This document shows, piece by piece, positions 1-11,639 of a stretch of DNA of 64,000 bases. The stretch is from Cryptomeria japonica (lineage: Eukaryota; Streptophyta; Pinopsida; Cupressales; Cupressaceae), in assembly GCF_030272615.1 (NCBI RefSeq), contig NC_081411.1, positions 42,521,140-42,585,139 of the forward strand, read 5' to 3'. The notes under the pieces were generated by a model. The model had not been told where the DNA came from. It was given only the letters and a program-made list of their open reading frames with translations, and did no database searches. The position numbers and the translations under genes are program-made. Each line of letters begins with the position of its first letter. Position 1 is the stretch's first letter.

Positions 1-1163
1 GTTATCGATAGAAGATCTAGTGTTACTGGCAGAAGGGACTATCTATTGGACACTTCTGGCATGTTTGGATCAATGGAGTATGTTTGGTTTTATGTGTTAC
101 ATGTTCCTAGAGCATGTTTTGGTCAATTGGTATTGACTTGGTGATTGGATGCTATCATACACTCTAGTAAGCCTATACCGGTAAGGGTTTAAGGTTTTAC
201 CAGCAGAGCTTTTATTCAGAATCTTTGACAAGATGCATAAGTGGTGTTGATGCAGCTTCTAGATGGAATTAAGGATGCAGAAGGCGATCCTTGATCAAGA
301 CTTGACTAGTTGGAGACATCGCTTTGGTATGGTGGACCCAAAATAGGTCTAGTGCCTATCTAGGTTATGGACCGGTATCATAATAATGTGTTCTCTACAC
401 GTTACTAGGATGATTTATGGATTAATTAATATTGTTTTGGTCTAAAGCCAATATAGCATATCATTTTAATATGGATGTATGTAATGATCTTGTTGTAATA
501 TCTTTTAGGTGGTCGACCTAATTGGTTTAGGCCTTAGGGTTTGTATAAATCAATGTAAGATCTCATTGTAGATAGTGGAAATTGAATAGAAAAATGAATG
601 CAATGTGCGAATAATGTAATAACATTCAGGTAGAGGATTTGGTTGATCATTGAAGATCGAATTGGGTTTATGTAAGAGGTCAAAGGCCTCCGGTATTCAA
701 GTTAATTGAGACTGTAATCAGACATGGTAGATGCTATCTCTAGTAGTTCATTCTACTGGATTGTTGTCCAATTATCTTGAGGTGGTTATAACCTCTCTGT
801 AGTCAGTGAGATTATTTTGTAATGAGCAGTGCACTCTAGGCAGTGTGCCTTACTGCATGTGCAAACCCCTCCTTGTATCACATACTTTCTGCAGAATTAT
901 CATCTGACAGTGGGTATGCTTCCCACCGTAGTTTTTCCCTTTACCGGGTTTTCCATGAACAAATCATGGTGTTATGTGGTATGGTTGGATTGTGTTGATT
1001 ATCTATTTCATTGTTAAGTTGTATTGTTTACCGATATCTATTTCTGTTATTCTGGTATTTAATGTTTATGTGCTTCGGTTAAAGGTTGTAAGTGGATTAA
1101 TTGATATAATTTGTTCACAACTGATTCACCCCCTCCTCTTAGTTGTCCACCAGTTATCCTAAC
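1..1163 (+). mobile_element. LTR of a copia-like retroelement, 3' portion (start at or before window edge)
   Basis: The block ends in TCCTAACA after a C-rich TTCACCCCCTCCTCTTAG stretch. About 200 bases earlier it has the 'caccgtagtttttccc...gggttttccatgaa' module found near the 3' end of every other LTR in this window. It abuts the gag start of a minus-strand copia element, so it is an insertion into that element. Whether it is a solo LTR or the end of a larger element cannot be told because its left end is at or beyond the window. It is a fossil with no coding content. Confidence 0.65.
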
Positions 1164-1282
1164 AATTTGTACCATCAAATCTAGGACTCTCCTTCCGATA
1201 GAGATTAAATGTAGAACTTGATGCCATCGGATCTCCTCAAGCAGTTAAGCTTTTGCAGAGAGGACCTTTCTTTGATACTAAT
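1164..1282 (-). mobile_element. Copia gag start fragment with primer-binding-site remnant
   Basis: On the minus strand, a degenerate initiator-tRNA primer site (about 1270-1283) is followed by a short leader. A start codon at 1225-1227 then opens a peptide beginning MASSSTFNLYRKESPRFDG, the usual opening of plant Ty1/copia Gag (acidic/aromatic 'RFDGTN' motif). The fragment stops where the forward LTR of the neighbouring element begins. Only this fragment of the internal region lies in the window, so it is a broken fossil. Confidence 0.65.
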
Positions 1283-1283
1283 T

Positions 1284-2513
1284 ATTAATAAGTTCTGATT
1301 CCAATATTTAGAATGAACTGGAGGAAAATTGAGAGGAGGGGGGGTGAGTCAGTTTTCCACAAGTTAAACAAGTATTGTAGATTATAAACCTTCTACCAAA
1401 GCAATACAAAAGCAACACAGTGAAAGATAAAGCATGAAAGCACACAACACATAACACCAATATTTTGACATGAAAAACCCGGTTAAGGGAAAAATCATGG
1501 TGGAAAACCCTAACCATAGTTAGATAATACTTTTGTAGCAGGATGTGAAATATTACAATGGGGACTACACTTGCAATCAGACCAACCTCCTAGAGGTCAC
1601 TGCTCATCACAAAAGGGAGGTCTCACTAACTTACATAAACATCAAACTACAATCTAGAGAAAGTGAACTGTGAAAATAATATCTTCCTAATGCTTGATAT
1701 AGTTCTGGTTAAGCATAGATGTTTACCTTGCAACACCAAATCCTTCACAACCCTTCGTTGAAAGATATGTCATTGTTCACACATAAACCTCTCTCTAATA
1801 ATGCAAATATAACCATACCATAAAAATTACATGAATATAACACCTATATATATAGATTATCAACCTTGATAAACAAGGTCAGCTAAACCCTAAACCCTTA
1901 ACTCATAATTACATAAATTACATCACACAATACTACCAGACCAATATTTTGATTTACATTACATAGAATGGACCTAATTAAAATTCCCAAATAATTATAT
2001 CCATTGGAAATCATTGTAAGACCAAATGCAACATGTTATGCCAACCGGTAGAAACCCTCAGTGTTAATAACATAGAATGTCCAACCGGATCATACTTTGG
2101 GTCCCCAAATCATCATGCCAGCCAATGTGAAGCCACCAAACAATTAGGACACAATCAATAACACCTTTAGCATGTTATGAACCATTTATAGAAGCCGAAC
2201 GAAAACCAATTAACAATTTCATCAAATATCACCAACCGGTATCATCAATCGGGACCAAGAACAATCGACAATCTAGAACACAAATGATAGTTTCCGGAGC
2301 ACCAAATCATGAACCAACTAAATATGAAAAGTATATAATCACCCTAAACATGCATCCAAAATTGAATCCAACATCCTGATAATACCCGATCAAAATCACT
2401 GATAAGCATGTCAACCAAAACGAGTAAGCAACCAACTGGAGTAGGTCAGTAATCAACTAGAACAATGTTAACATCAATGACAACACATAATCAATTCCTT
2501 CATATTACCAACA
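1284..2513 (-). mobile_element. LTR (5' LTR of the minus-strand copia element)
   Basis: Read on the minus strand it ends next to the primer-site remnant and gag start, and begins at CCAACA (2508-2513, i.e. TGTTGG on the minus strand). It has the G-run 'gagaggagggggggtgagtcag' near the gag side and the conserved 'gttaagggaaaaatcatggtgg' module about 200 bases in. Both are landmarks shared with the other LTRs here. Exact gag-side boundary is uncertain by a few bases. Confidence 0.6.
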
Positions 2514-2831
2514 CTCCCCCCTTCCTCTCCACCTCTATACCTCTCCACCCATTTCTTATTACCTATATCTCTTTATCCCTTCTATCTATCTTACTTCTCT
2601 CTCCTCTTCTTGGTCTCTCATGCCTCTCTCTCCTACTCTAGGCATCTCACCCCTCTATCTATCCCCTCTCTAGTTATATCCCTTCCTCTCCACCTCTCTA
2701 TCCATCCCCCTTATCCATATCCATTTATGAAATCTTTTATCTTATCTACCTCCCTTCATCACTCTCCTATCCTTCGCTAAGTCCCTCACTCCCTCCATGT
2801 CTATCTCTCCCTCCATCCACTATTACTCCTC

Positions 2832-2871
<40 letters not shown>

Positions 2872-3207
2872 CTTCTATCTCTCCTCTTCTCCCTCCCTCC
2901 TCTCTCTAGGTCTCTCCATCCCTTTCTTCCCCTCTCCCTCTCTATCTCCCCCTAAAAATTATGACTATATCTCTTTCCCTATCCTATTGACTCATTTTGT
3001 CTATATCATCAACTTTTTGTCCAACCCTCTCTCTCTCCTCTTCTTTAGGTTTTTCCCTCCTTCCATCTCCATGTCTCTATCTCTCCATATATATCTTATT
3101 ACCATCCTCTCTATCCCCCTCCATTAATCTCACCCTTCTCTCTCCCCCCATATAGATCTTTCATCTCTCTCTCCCCCTCTAGGTATCTCAAATATATATC
3201 CGCCCCC
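2514..3207. repeat. Degenerate CT-rich (polypyrimidine) tract, left part
   Basis: About 700 bases of almost pure pyrimidine on the plus strand, built of loosely repeated phrases such as 'aggtctctcacc' and 'tctctccctcc', with a pure (CT)n run near 2836-2868. It continues after the inserted LTR element at 11209, so left and right parts were one tract of about 2 kb. No coding potential: the open frames in it are low-complexity artefacts. Confidence 0.85.
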
Positions 3208-3212
3208 TCTCT
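3208..3212. repeat. Target-site duplication TCTCT (left copy)
   Basis: TCTCT immediately precedes the 5' LTR and recurs at 11204-11208 after the 3' LTR, which is the 5-bp duplication expected for LTR retroelement integration. The site lies in CT-rich DNA where TCTCT is common. The exact placement at both LTR ends is still convincing. Confidence 0.8.
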
Positions 3213-4361
3213 TGTTACTACTTATCAAGTTGCCATTAGTTTTTATATTCAAAGTCATACTATATATTGTAGTCGGTTAGCACTACCGAATCATGCAGTC
3301 GGTATAAATAGAGAAGTCGGTATGCATAGTCTAATCGGTTACAGAAGAAAGTAGTCACAGAATGCAGTATACACCGAGCTGTCTACCGAGTATCTTTTTA
3401 TGGCTACTGAGCAGTAAAGTTAACACACTGAGTTGATATTCACTGAGTGAAACATGTTACTGGATACATTGAACCTAGACATGCATATGAAATCATGTTA
3501 CAAGATCAAGGCACATCTAACCATTATTACATTGGAAATTGCACTAGAAGATTGTGTATGATTGCGAGGTCAATCTAACCAATGAAATATTTTGTTTAGT
3601 TATTCATTCGAGGAATCTTGTTTGTAAGATCAAAGCAATGAATTGGATCACCATTTTAAGAGATCTATATATACAACATTATTGAAGTGTATGTATGCAT
3701 GAAGGAAGACTGTTATAGAGACACAGAGGTCACCGAAAAGGTTTTCAGAGAACAGTCGAAGAACAGAGTAAACAGAAGGGTTTACCGAGTTACTATATGG
3801 GTTACCGAGGTATGCTATAAGCAAGGCAATCTTATCCTGAGCACATAGAATCTGCTATAACATTTCAGATGTAAAGTTGCAAATGTTTGTAATGATTTTA
3901 TTGTAATATTGTGAAGTTGAAAGAGAAACCTTTAACAGGGTAAAAGACTCTAACCAAGTCTATAAATTGTAAAGCCTCTAACCAGGTGCAACATTCAGAA
4001 TAAATGTTGTAAAATCCTTTAGCAAGGTAGATCTAACATATCTTGTTACTCCTAACAGGGTAAGCTATCAGAAATAGCTAAATATAGCTCTAACCGAGCA
4101 TTCTTTATTATTGCAGTAGTGAAGTTGTGGGTGCCATCCCCACCGCAGTTTTTCTCTCTAACCAAGAGTTTCTACATAACCAAAATATATGTGTTATGGA
4201 GTGACTTATGTATGATTGTTATCTGTTTGTTTTAACTTTATTTTATGTTACTGCACTATTTTGTTTATGCATAATAGTAAGGTTATTATTCAAGAAAGGT
4301 TTTGGAGTACTAATTCACCCCTCCCCTCTCAGTACATTAGCTTTCCATATTGGGCCTAACA
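3213..4361 (+). repeat. 5' LTR of element 1
   Basis: 1149 bp, starting TGTTACTACTTATC and ending GGGCCTAACA. It contains repeated 'ctaaccaggt / ctaacagggt' phrases at about 3930-4100, the 'ccatccccaccgcagtttttc' module at about 4133, and 'ttcacccctcccctctcagta' about 30 bases before its end. Confidence 0.9.
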
Positions 4362-4363
4362 AT

Positions 4364-4375
4364 TGGTATCAGAGC
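4364..4375 (+). other. Primer-binding site of element 1 (initiator-Met tRNA type)
   Basis: TGGTATCAGAGC lies two bases after the 5' LTR. It is complementary to the 3' end of plant initiator methionine tRNA, the usual primer for plant copia elements. Confidence 0.85.
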
Positions 4376-4423
4376 TTGAATCTTGGAAAAGGGTTTAACT
4401 ACCTAAAGAGAAAGATCTTATCA

Positions 4424-5776
4424 ATGGAAGGCTATAAGCAATCTTGGAGGATTGTGTATTTGCAAGAAGAGCTAGATCATGCAAATCAAGTGATTGCAGA
4501 CATGCAAAGGCAAATGCAAAAATCTCTGAAAGTAAGAAGAAGATTATTTGATGGCTTGTAGGATTCTTAAGAGTTAGTGGAACAAATTGAGACATCATCT
4601 GAGAATAGTATATCTGAAGAGACTGAAGAAATGATTGGAGTATTGAAAGAAAAGAACAAAGCATTGACTGATCAACTAAAAGCAATGAAAAGAGAACATG
4701 AAAATTTCAGTACACAGATGACTGAAAATCTAGATGCATTGAGGACAATAGAGGATAAAGCAAGAGATCTACAAAGAGAGAAACAACAACTTGAAGTCTT
4801 AGTATCTGATAAAAATGATGAAATCATAAGGTTAACTGGGATTCAACAAAATATGATAGATCAACTAGGTTATGCACATCATGAAGCAATTCTAAAGAAT
4901 GATGAAAATCAATCATTAAAACTTGAAGTATCAAGGTTGACTGATGAACTTGAAACAAAGAAGAAATCCAAAGAAACATTGAAGAAGAGTTATGATGCAT
5001 CAAAGATGTTGGATGAGCAACTGAATACAAGAAGACTCAACAAAGATGCAGGACTCGGTTACAAAGGAAAAGAATCAACCAAGAAAGGAATTCATACTAC
5101 CGAGAGAGGAGAATCATCAAAGCAAGCTTGAAATAGGAATAACATAAAAAGGAAGAAGCCTATTTGCTACTACTGTGGAAATCAAGGTCATACTACCAAC
5201 ATATGCCAGATTAGAAAAGGTAAGCAACCGAATATCACTAAGTCCAATGGATATTGTTACAATTGCAATAAATATGGTCACACATCTAATCAATGTAGGA
5301 CAAAGTCTGTTAACAACTATTAGAAGGCAAAATTCAAAGGGTTTTGTAGAAACTGCAATAGATATGGACATAGTACCGAGAAGTGCTGGTCTAAGCAAAA
5401 GAACTACATGCAGTGTTCACATCGAGCAAACACTAGAGGTTACCGAACTCACACAGATCCTTACCGACAATATGCAGCAGTACCATGGGATTACAATACA
5501 AGGATATGGTGCGAATGTTGTGGAAGATATGGACATATTAGTGCCAATTGTTTTATAAGGTTTGGAATGAACAACCAAAGATCATGGAGAAATCCTGGTA
5601 TGGCATGTTTTCATTGTCACAAAGCTGGACATTTAGCTGGAGATTGTAGAGATCAACCTAGAAGAGACATTGAAGAGATTAAAGAAAAATTGAAAATGAT
5701 TTGGAAAAAGAAGGAAATCATGTTATATGAAGAAAGTACCTTACCTACCGAGTTAGGTGCACCTATTCCAAATTAA
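4424..5776 (+). mobile_element. Element 1, first coding part: coiled coil and CCHC zinc-knuckle array
   Basis: The region opens with a start codon at 4424 (MEGYKQSW). A long Glu/Lys/Gln-rich heptad-like segment follows, typical of a coiled coil (about 4450-5050). From about 5160 to 5660 there are five CCHC-type knuckles: CYYCGNQGHTTNIC, CYNCNKYGHTSNQC, CRNCNRYGHSTEKC, CECCGRYGHISANC and CFHCHKAGHLAGDC. A single knuckle is normal for a copia Gag, so five in a row is unusual. The likely role is RNA binding and assembly of a Gag-like particle (family knowledge plus inference). It is a fossil with breaks, described here only as a region. Confidence 0.7.
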
Positions 5777-6319
5777 TTAGAAAAGGTATGAAGGGACTAC
5801 ATTCTCTAAAGGTTAAATCATAACAGTTCCTATTCTATTATGTACAAAATTCAAAATATGCATAGTTAAGATGCATTAGTAAGTTTGAAATTCTATCAAA
5901 AGTACTTTACAGGAAACCTGTCAAGTCGGTGTATACAAGAAGCCTGTCAAGTCGGTAAATGAAGGAAATTTGGTTACTCAGTTAAAACAAAAAAAGGAGT
6001 AAATCGGTTAAAGGTGAACCAAGTGCATTTAATGTTTTGACCTAACTTACACGGAGCCTGATAAGGTATTTTGTGTACTTAAAGGTATTTTCACGGTCAT
6101 TTTCATTCACCAAGTTTTCAAGAGAGTAGAGCAGTGCAAATCAAGGTGATCAAACTTCATTCAGAATGAATTTCAAGGTATTTACATCAAATCTCATCAC
6201 ACTGTTAAGCTGGTTTCCGATCTTGTCAAATCGCTATTATCTACCGAGTGTGAAGCGTCAATCATTTGTAAACCGTCAAACCCTAAGGATAGTTTGCTAA
6301 GTTTTTACCTGAAATCTAC

Positions 6320-8650
6320 AATGGCACCCAAGATCCAAGATCCCGTAGTTGTCAAGAATGTGGAGAAGCCCTCGCTGAAGTACTCTTTGACTCCTAAAGT
6401 TGCCTCTGAACCAGATGAAAAAACTGCATTTTCACTCATCCCGAATCGAGTCTTGTTAGTCAAAGATGTTAGATTCTTCACCAAATGCCATGTTGAAGAA
6501 CTCGGACATGTTGAGATTAGTGACACATATGATGAACTTTGTACCGATGGCAAAATGGATAGCGAGTATGAGCATATCAAAATCAAGGGATTAACCGAAG
6601 CCCTAGCCTATCCCCGTGTGTTCAAACCCCAATGGGTTAAGTTTGTTTTAAGTAGAGTTCATGATGATTTTATGTGGCTAGAGGAGCAACCATTCATAAT
6701 CACCAAGGAAATCATTCATGTGATCACCGGGTATCCTATCTATGATCATGCACGAGCATAGAAAATGATATCACAAAAGGAGTTAATCAGTCTAACTGGA
6801 GTAGAATCTGATTACTGAGGACTGAAATTGAACAATGTCACTGATGCAGAACTTAAGTTTGTAATTAGAGTAATTGGTTACTGTTTCTTCCAATCAGGAA
6901 GGGAAAACAGTGTACCATGTGTCGCAGTTGACTTAGCCTATAAAATAGTGAAAAAGGGAATGAAAGTAGATTTATGTGAAGTGCTACTGAAGAACTTGTT
7001 TGAGAACCTGAACACAATAAGGAAGCCAAAGAAGAACAACTCGACAAACACACTGAAGTTTGGTTCACTTCTTGTATGCATGTTTTTCTACTTTGAGAAG
7101 TTCTTTCCCTCAGTTGGTAAAGTAGTTTGGGAGCTACACCGACCTATCACCCATCAAATCAATGATTTTATCAAGAAGTTGGGAGATAATTTTAATGATA
7201 TCATGGATGACTATTTCAGCAAATTTCAAGAGAAGGTGCACAACAGGTACCGGATTCCACCACAGCTGGTAGAGAAATATAAGGATGATATATGTTTTGA
7301 GGTAGACATCGATTACTGTTATGTGAATGTTGTTGAACCAAGGACTCAATCTTTGCCACCAATGGGTTATGAGATTGACTATGATATCACACAACAACAA
7401 ATTGATGCCTATCTTTTATTGCCAAGGCATGCTACCGAACTAAGATATGGAACTTATGAAGAGGTGAAAGAAAAAGTAAAAATGAGCATTGTAGTACCCA
7501 AGGCTACAAGAAAGGCTACAAAGATGATAAAGGTTTTATCTGAGAAATTCAGAGAAGAAACCTCCTCTACACCTGTTAAAGGCACTCTTGCCATTACCGA
7601 AGAGGAATCAGAAGCTCAAGAGGCAGCAATAACATTAAGTACCGAGATGCCTAAGGGTAAAGTTCTGAAAAGAAAGAAACAAGACATTTCAAAGGCCCTA
7701 CCAATTCCACCAACAAAGATACCTAACACTAGAGCATCAGCTGCATCACCGAGTAATAAACAAAAGAGTGCTACTGAACCCAAGGTAACCAAGACCTACA
7801 AGAAATCTACTCGGAGACTCATTCTGGCAAAAGAGTCTAGTGATACAGAATCCGATGATGCAAACAAATTTCAGATTGTAAAAAGCAAGAAGGTAAATAT
7901 TCATAGTGTTGAAAACTTTTGTGCCAATCTTAAAGAATATGGTGGATTTGCAGGATTTAGATATGTCAAGTATGAGACTAGGAATAATGATGAGAAGCGA
8001 CAAATTGAAGAAGCTATCATCTGCACACTTCTAAAGTTTCGGCTAGCTCCATTAGAACTAGTAAAGTCACTTCCGAGTGAATTATACTTACATATTGATA
8101 ACAGATGGAAATATGCAATGGACTTAGAGAAACAAATAAGAGAAAGAAGTCTAGTCCATCTATTTCCTGATATGTCTATAGCAGAAATTAAAGAACATTT
8201 GACAACATACAATTCTAAATTTCTTGTCAAACAGAGAGCCTTAAAATTGATGAATGGGCTATACATTGATGTAGAAAATGAGACAAAAGCCAAGTGGCAG
8301 GAAATCTTCAAACTAAAGGATGTCGGTGAACAATCTCAAGTTGAAATTGTTGATGTCACTGAGCAAGACCCTGATGTCACCAAGCAAGGTCCCGATGCTA
8401 CCAAGAAAGACCCAATTGACACTATTCAAATTGATGAAGATGTCATGGATGCAAAAGCATCGGAGGAGGAAATGATAGAAGGCACTACCTATGCAAAACT
8501 TGTATCTAGTGAATTTGTCTTAGAACAAGTTCAGCCTTATCCGTCGGTCAAGCCACCTGTCTCTATTGAAGCTCCTAAGGATACAAAACAAGGCACCGAA
8601 GGTCACAAGTTTGAAGTAGCAGAAGATGCAACTAAAGATCAGACGTCTTA
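6320..8650 (+). mobile_element. Element 1, second coding part: conserved novel domain plus Lys-rich linker
   Basis: The part opens MAPKIQDPVVVKNVEKPSL. It holds an alpha/beta-looking domain whose landmarks include 'VKFVLSRVHDDFMWLEE', 'ITKEIIHVITGYP', 'FGSLLVCMF', 'VEKYKDDICF' and 'MGYEIDYD'. A charged linker rich in Lys, Thr and Pro follows. The same landmarks, in the same order, occur in the element at 48725-55306 (e.g. 'VIRIVLSKVHGEFFWL', 'ITKEAVKAVTGL', 'VDKYKDDICF', 'MGYEIDDH'). The 'ITKEAV..VTGL' pattern recalls plant-mobile-domain-like proteins carried by plant transposons. That resemblance is from memory and weak. No catalytic motif of pol is present. Confidence 0.65.
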
Positions 8651-9704
8651 AGCACCGTCAAGCATTGAAAATGTTACAACTGAGACCCCTAGTACCGAGA
8701 CACCCAAGGACACCACAATGGCTACAGGAACCGACCAAAGTGTTGCATCTATCGAGCAACCTACCGAGGGTCAACAAGCCTCACAAGCACTTGTCTTGGT
8801 ACAACCGACCAAAGGTAAAGAGAAGAAGGTGAGAAAGCATAGTTTCAAAGTTGATTTAACTAAACCGATAGTATTGCCCAATGTGGATATCTCAAAATTA
8901 AAAGGGCAAGCACTTATTGATTTATGTGAACTATGCAAAGCAAAGGCCAAACAAGAAAAACAATTGGCCATTCAAAAGAAGAATAAAGTACTACAAAAGG
9001 TAAAGACACTACTAATAGATATGCTACCTTCAGCAACAGTATCAACCGATGTAGCCATCCACATTCAACTGGATGAACTCCTTACTCAAATAGAAACATC
9101 TGGAGTTGATGCATCTGAGTACTTGAGCAAGCTAAAAGATAAAGAGCTTACTGCAAAGATGATAGAAGAGGTACAAAAATCTCTCGCTATAGGGAAAGTA
9201 AAGCTTGTCAAATTCATTGCTGAGTTGTCCCCTCAACTCAAGCATATTCTTTATTTATTTCAAAAATTTTGTACATTTTCCTTATTCATTAAAGATATCA
9301 AGAATAAAACTGTTGCAATTGAGAAAGAGATCACCGATCTCTCAACTAAGCTGACCATCGAGCCTAATTCAGTTCAAAATTTTTATACCAAGCTTCAACA
9401 GCTCATGGCTCAACAGTTAGAACTCAGAAATGAAGAGCGTAAGATCAGGATGGATATAATGACCCTCCAGACATTATTCCTTCCTCATCTCTCATCAGTT
9501 CAAGAGCAGATTAACCAAGCTACACGCCTATCTACTACACAAGAGGGAAGCACTCTTGATGGCTTAATATCACTATTAGCTGATATTCAAGCACAAAATT
9601 CTTTAACGAAAAGTGTAAAGGATGCACTCTTAGTCGCACTCACTGACGCTTGGAACAAGTATAAATCTATTTTTGATCAGTTACCGCCCCCGGATGGAAA
9701 CTAA
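8651..9704 (+). mobile_element. Element 1, third coding part: coiled-coil tail
   Basis: Lys/Glu/Gln/Leu-rich sequence with long predicted helices ('LTKSVKDALLVALTDAW', 'KLQQLMAQQLELRNEER') ending at a stop at 9702-9704 (QLPPPDGN). The corresponding part of the second pol-less element (about 49760-50790, minus strand) has the same composition and position, including a short 'SPxL..L.SLxxEI/Q' motif. Function unknown; perhaps a structural or assembly segment. Confidence 0.55.
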
Positions 9705-10042
9705 GTTTTTGATGTTTGTCAAAAAAGGGGAGTAATACTACATAAGGGGAGTAATATACTATATTTGGAGAGTGATACAGTTTTGGTAATATAGTTTTGA
9801 GTATTGTATACAGGGGAGTATACCGAGCAGAGCATGCAGAGCAAGTAGAGCACACAAGCACATAACAGAATTGAGCATGCAAAATCTGAGTTATATATAG
9901 AATAATGATAAGGGGAGTATATCTGCATATAATATTTCATTGACTATTGTATATATTGTCAAGTGTAGTCATTTTCCAAAGTATATAGATTTTTGAGTTA
10001 TGACTTTGAAAGTAGTTTTTGTCAAACATCTCAACTAATGTC
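9705..10042 (+). other. Element 1, 3' untranslated leader to the polypurine tract
   Basis: AT-rich spacer with several 'aaggggagta' repeats (9725, 9747, 9811, 9911). These resemble partial polypurine tracts. No coding sequence is seen. Confidence 0.5.
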
Positions 10043-10054
10043 AAAAGGGGAGAT
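10043..10054 (+). other. Polypurine tract of element 1
   Basis: AAAAGGGGAGAT lies directly against the 3' LTR, where second-strand priming is expected. The copia element and second pol-less element use nearly the same tract (AAAGGGGGAGAT). Confidence 0.8.
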
Positions 10055-11203
10055 TGTTACTACTTATCAAGTTGACATTATTTTTTATATTCAAAGTCAT
10101 ACTATATATTCTAGTCGGTTAGCACTACCGAATCATGCAGTTGGTATAAACAGAGAAGTCGGTATGCACAGTCTAGTCGGTTACAGAAGAAAGCAGTCAC
10201 AGAACGTAGTATACACCGAGTTGTCTACCGAGTATCTTTTTATGGCTACCGAGCAGTAAAGTTAACACACCGAGTTGATATTCACCAAGTGAAACGTGTT
10301 ACCAGATACATTGAACCTGGACATGCATATGAAATCGTGTTACAAGACCGAGGCACATCTAACCGTTATTACATTGGAAATTGCACTAGAAAATTGTGTA
10401 TGATTGCGAGGTCAATCTAACCAATGAAATATTTTGTTTAGTTATTCATTTGAGGAATCTTGTTTGTAAGATCGAAGCAATGAATTGGACCACTGTTTTA
10501 AGAGATCTATATATACAACATTATTGAAGTGTATGTATGCATGAAGGAAGACTGTTACAAAGACATAGAGGTCACTGAGAAGGTTTTCAGAGAACAATCG
10601 AATAACAGAGTAAATAGAAGGGTTTACCGAGTTACTATATGGGTTATCGAGGTATGCTATAAGCAAGGTAATCTTATCCTGAGCACATAGAATCTTCTAT
10701 AACATTTTAGATGTAAAGTTGCAAATGTTTGTAATGATTTTATTGTAATATTTTGAAGTTGAAAGAGAAACCTTTAACAGGGTAAAAGACTCTAACCAAG
10801 TCTATAAATTGTAAAGCCTCTAACCAGGTGCAACATTCAGAATAAATGTTGTAAAATCCTTTAGCAAGGTAGATCTAACATATCTTGTTACTCCTAATAG
10901 GGTAAGCTATCAGAAATAGCTAAATGTAGCTCTAACCGAGCATTCTTTATTATTGCAATAGTGAAGTTGTGGGTGCCATCCCCACCGCAGTTTTTCTCTC
11001 TAACCAAGAGTTTCTGCGTAACCAAAATATATGTGTTATGAAGTGAATCATGTATGATTGTTATCTATTTGTTTTAACTTTATTTTATGTTACTACACTA
11101 TTCTGTTTATGCATAACAGTAAGGTTATTATTCAAGAAAGGTTTTGGAGTACTGATTCACCCCTCCCCTCTCAGTACATTAGCTTTCCATATTGGGCCTA
11201 ACA
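10055..11203 (+). repeat. 3' LTR of element 1
   Basis: 1149 bp, co-linear with the 5' LTR over its full length with no net length change and about 5 % substitutions by eye. Ends GGGCCTAACA, followed by the TCTCT duplication. Confidence 0.9.
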
Positions 11204-11208
11204 TCTCT

Positions 11209-11605
11209 CTCCCTCCTTCTTACCATCTCCCTTTATAAAATTACTCCTATTCTCTCTTCCCTAAGCTATTTATCTCTTTCCCTGGGTCTCTCACTCTCTC
11301 CATCCTTTCTTACTTCTCTCTCTTTATTCTTTGGTCTCTCCTATTCTTTGTCCCCTCTCCAGGGCATCCCCTCCATTTCTTCCTATCCCCCAAGTTATAT
11401 CTCTCCATCACTCAAAACCTCACCTCACCTCTTTCTCACCCTCTAGGTATCTAACCTCTATTTCCATCTATCTCCTATCTCCCAAGGTCTCTCACTCCAT
11501 CCATATTTGTGTTTCTCTCCATCTCTTCTTACTCCTCTATCTCTCTTTGTTATTTTTTATCTCATCTTCTCCCTACCTTAATGCTCTAGGTTTCATCATT
11601 TTTTC

Positions 11606-11639
<34 letters not shown>

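Larger units (their letters stand above)
3213..11203 (+). mobile_element. Complete LTR retroelement lacking pol (non-autonomous, coding), 'element 1'
   Basis: The element has LTRs of identical length (1149 bp, TGTTAC...CTAACA), a 5-bp target duplication, a primer-binding site and a polypurine tract, so its ends are whole. The 5.7-kb interior encodes, in order, a coiled-coil region, a run of CCHC zinc knuckles, a conserved domain of about 400 residues and a coiled-coil tail. No protease, integrase, reverse transcriptase or RNase H motif is visible in any frame. The coding part carries a handful of breaks. By eye the LTRs differ at about 55 of 1149 positions (about 5 %, mostly transitions). At 1-2 x 10^-9 substitutions/site/year this implies insertion very roughly 10-25 Myr ago (inference). 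The same protein architecture recurs in the element at 48725-55306. Superfamily is probably copia-linked, judged from primer site, tract and LTR ends only. Confidence 0.85.
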
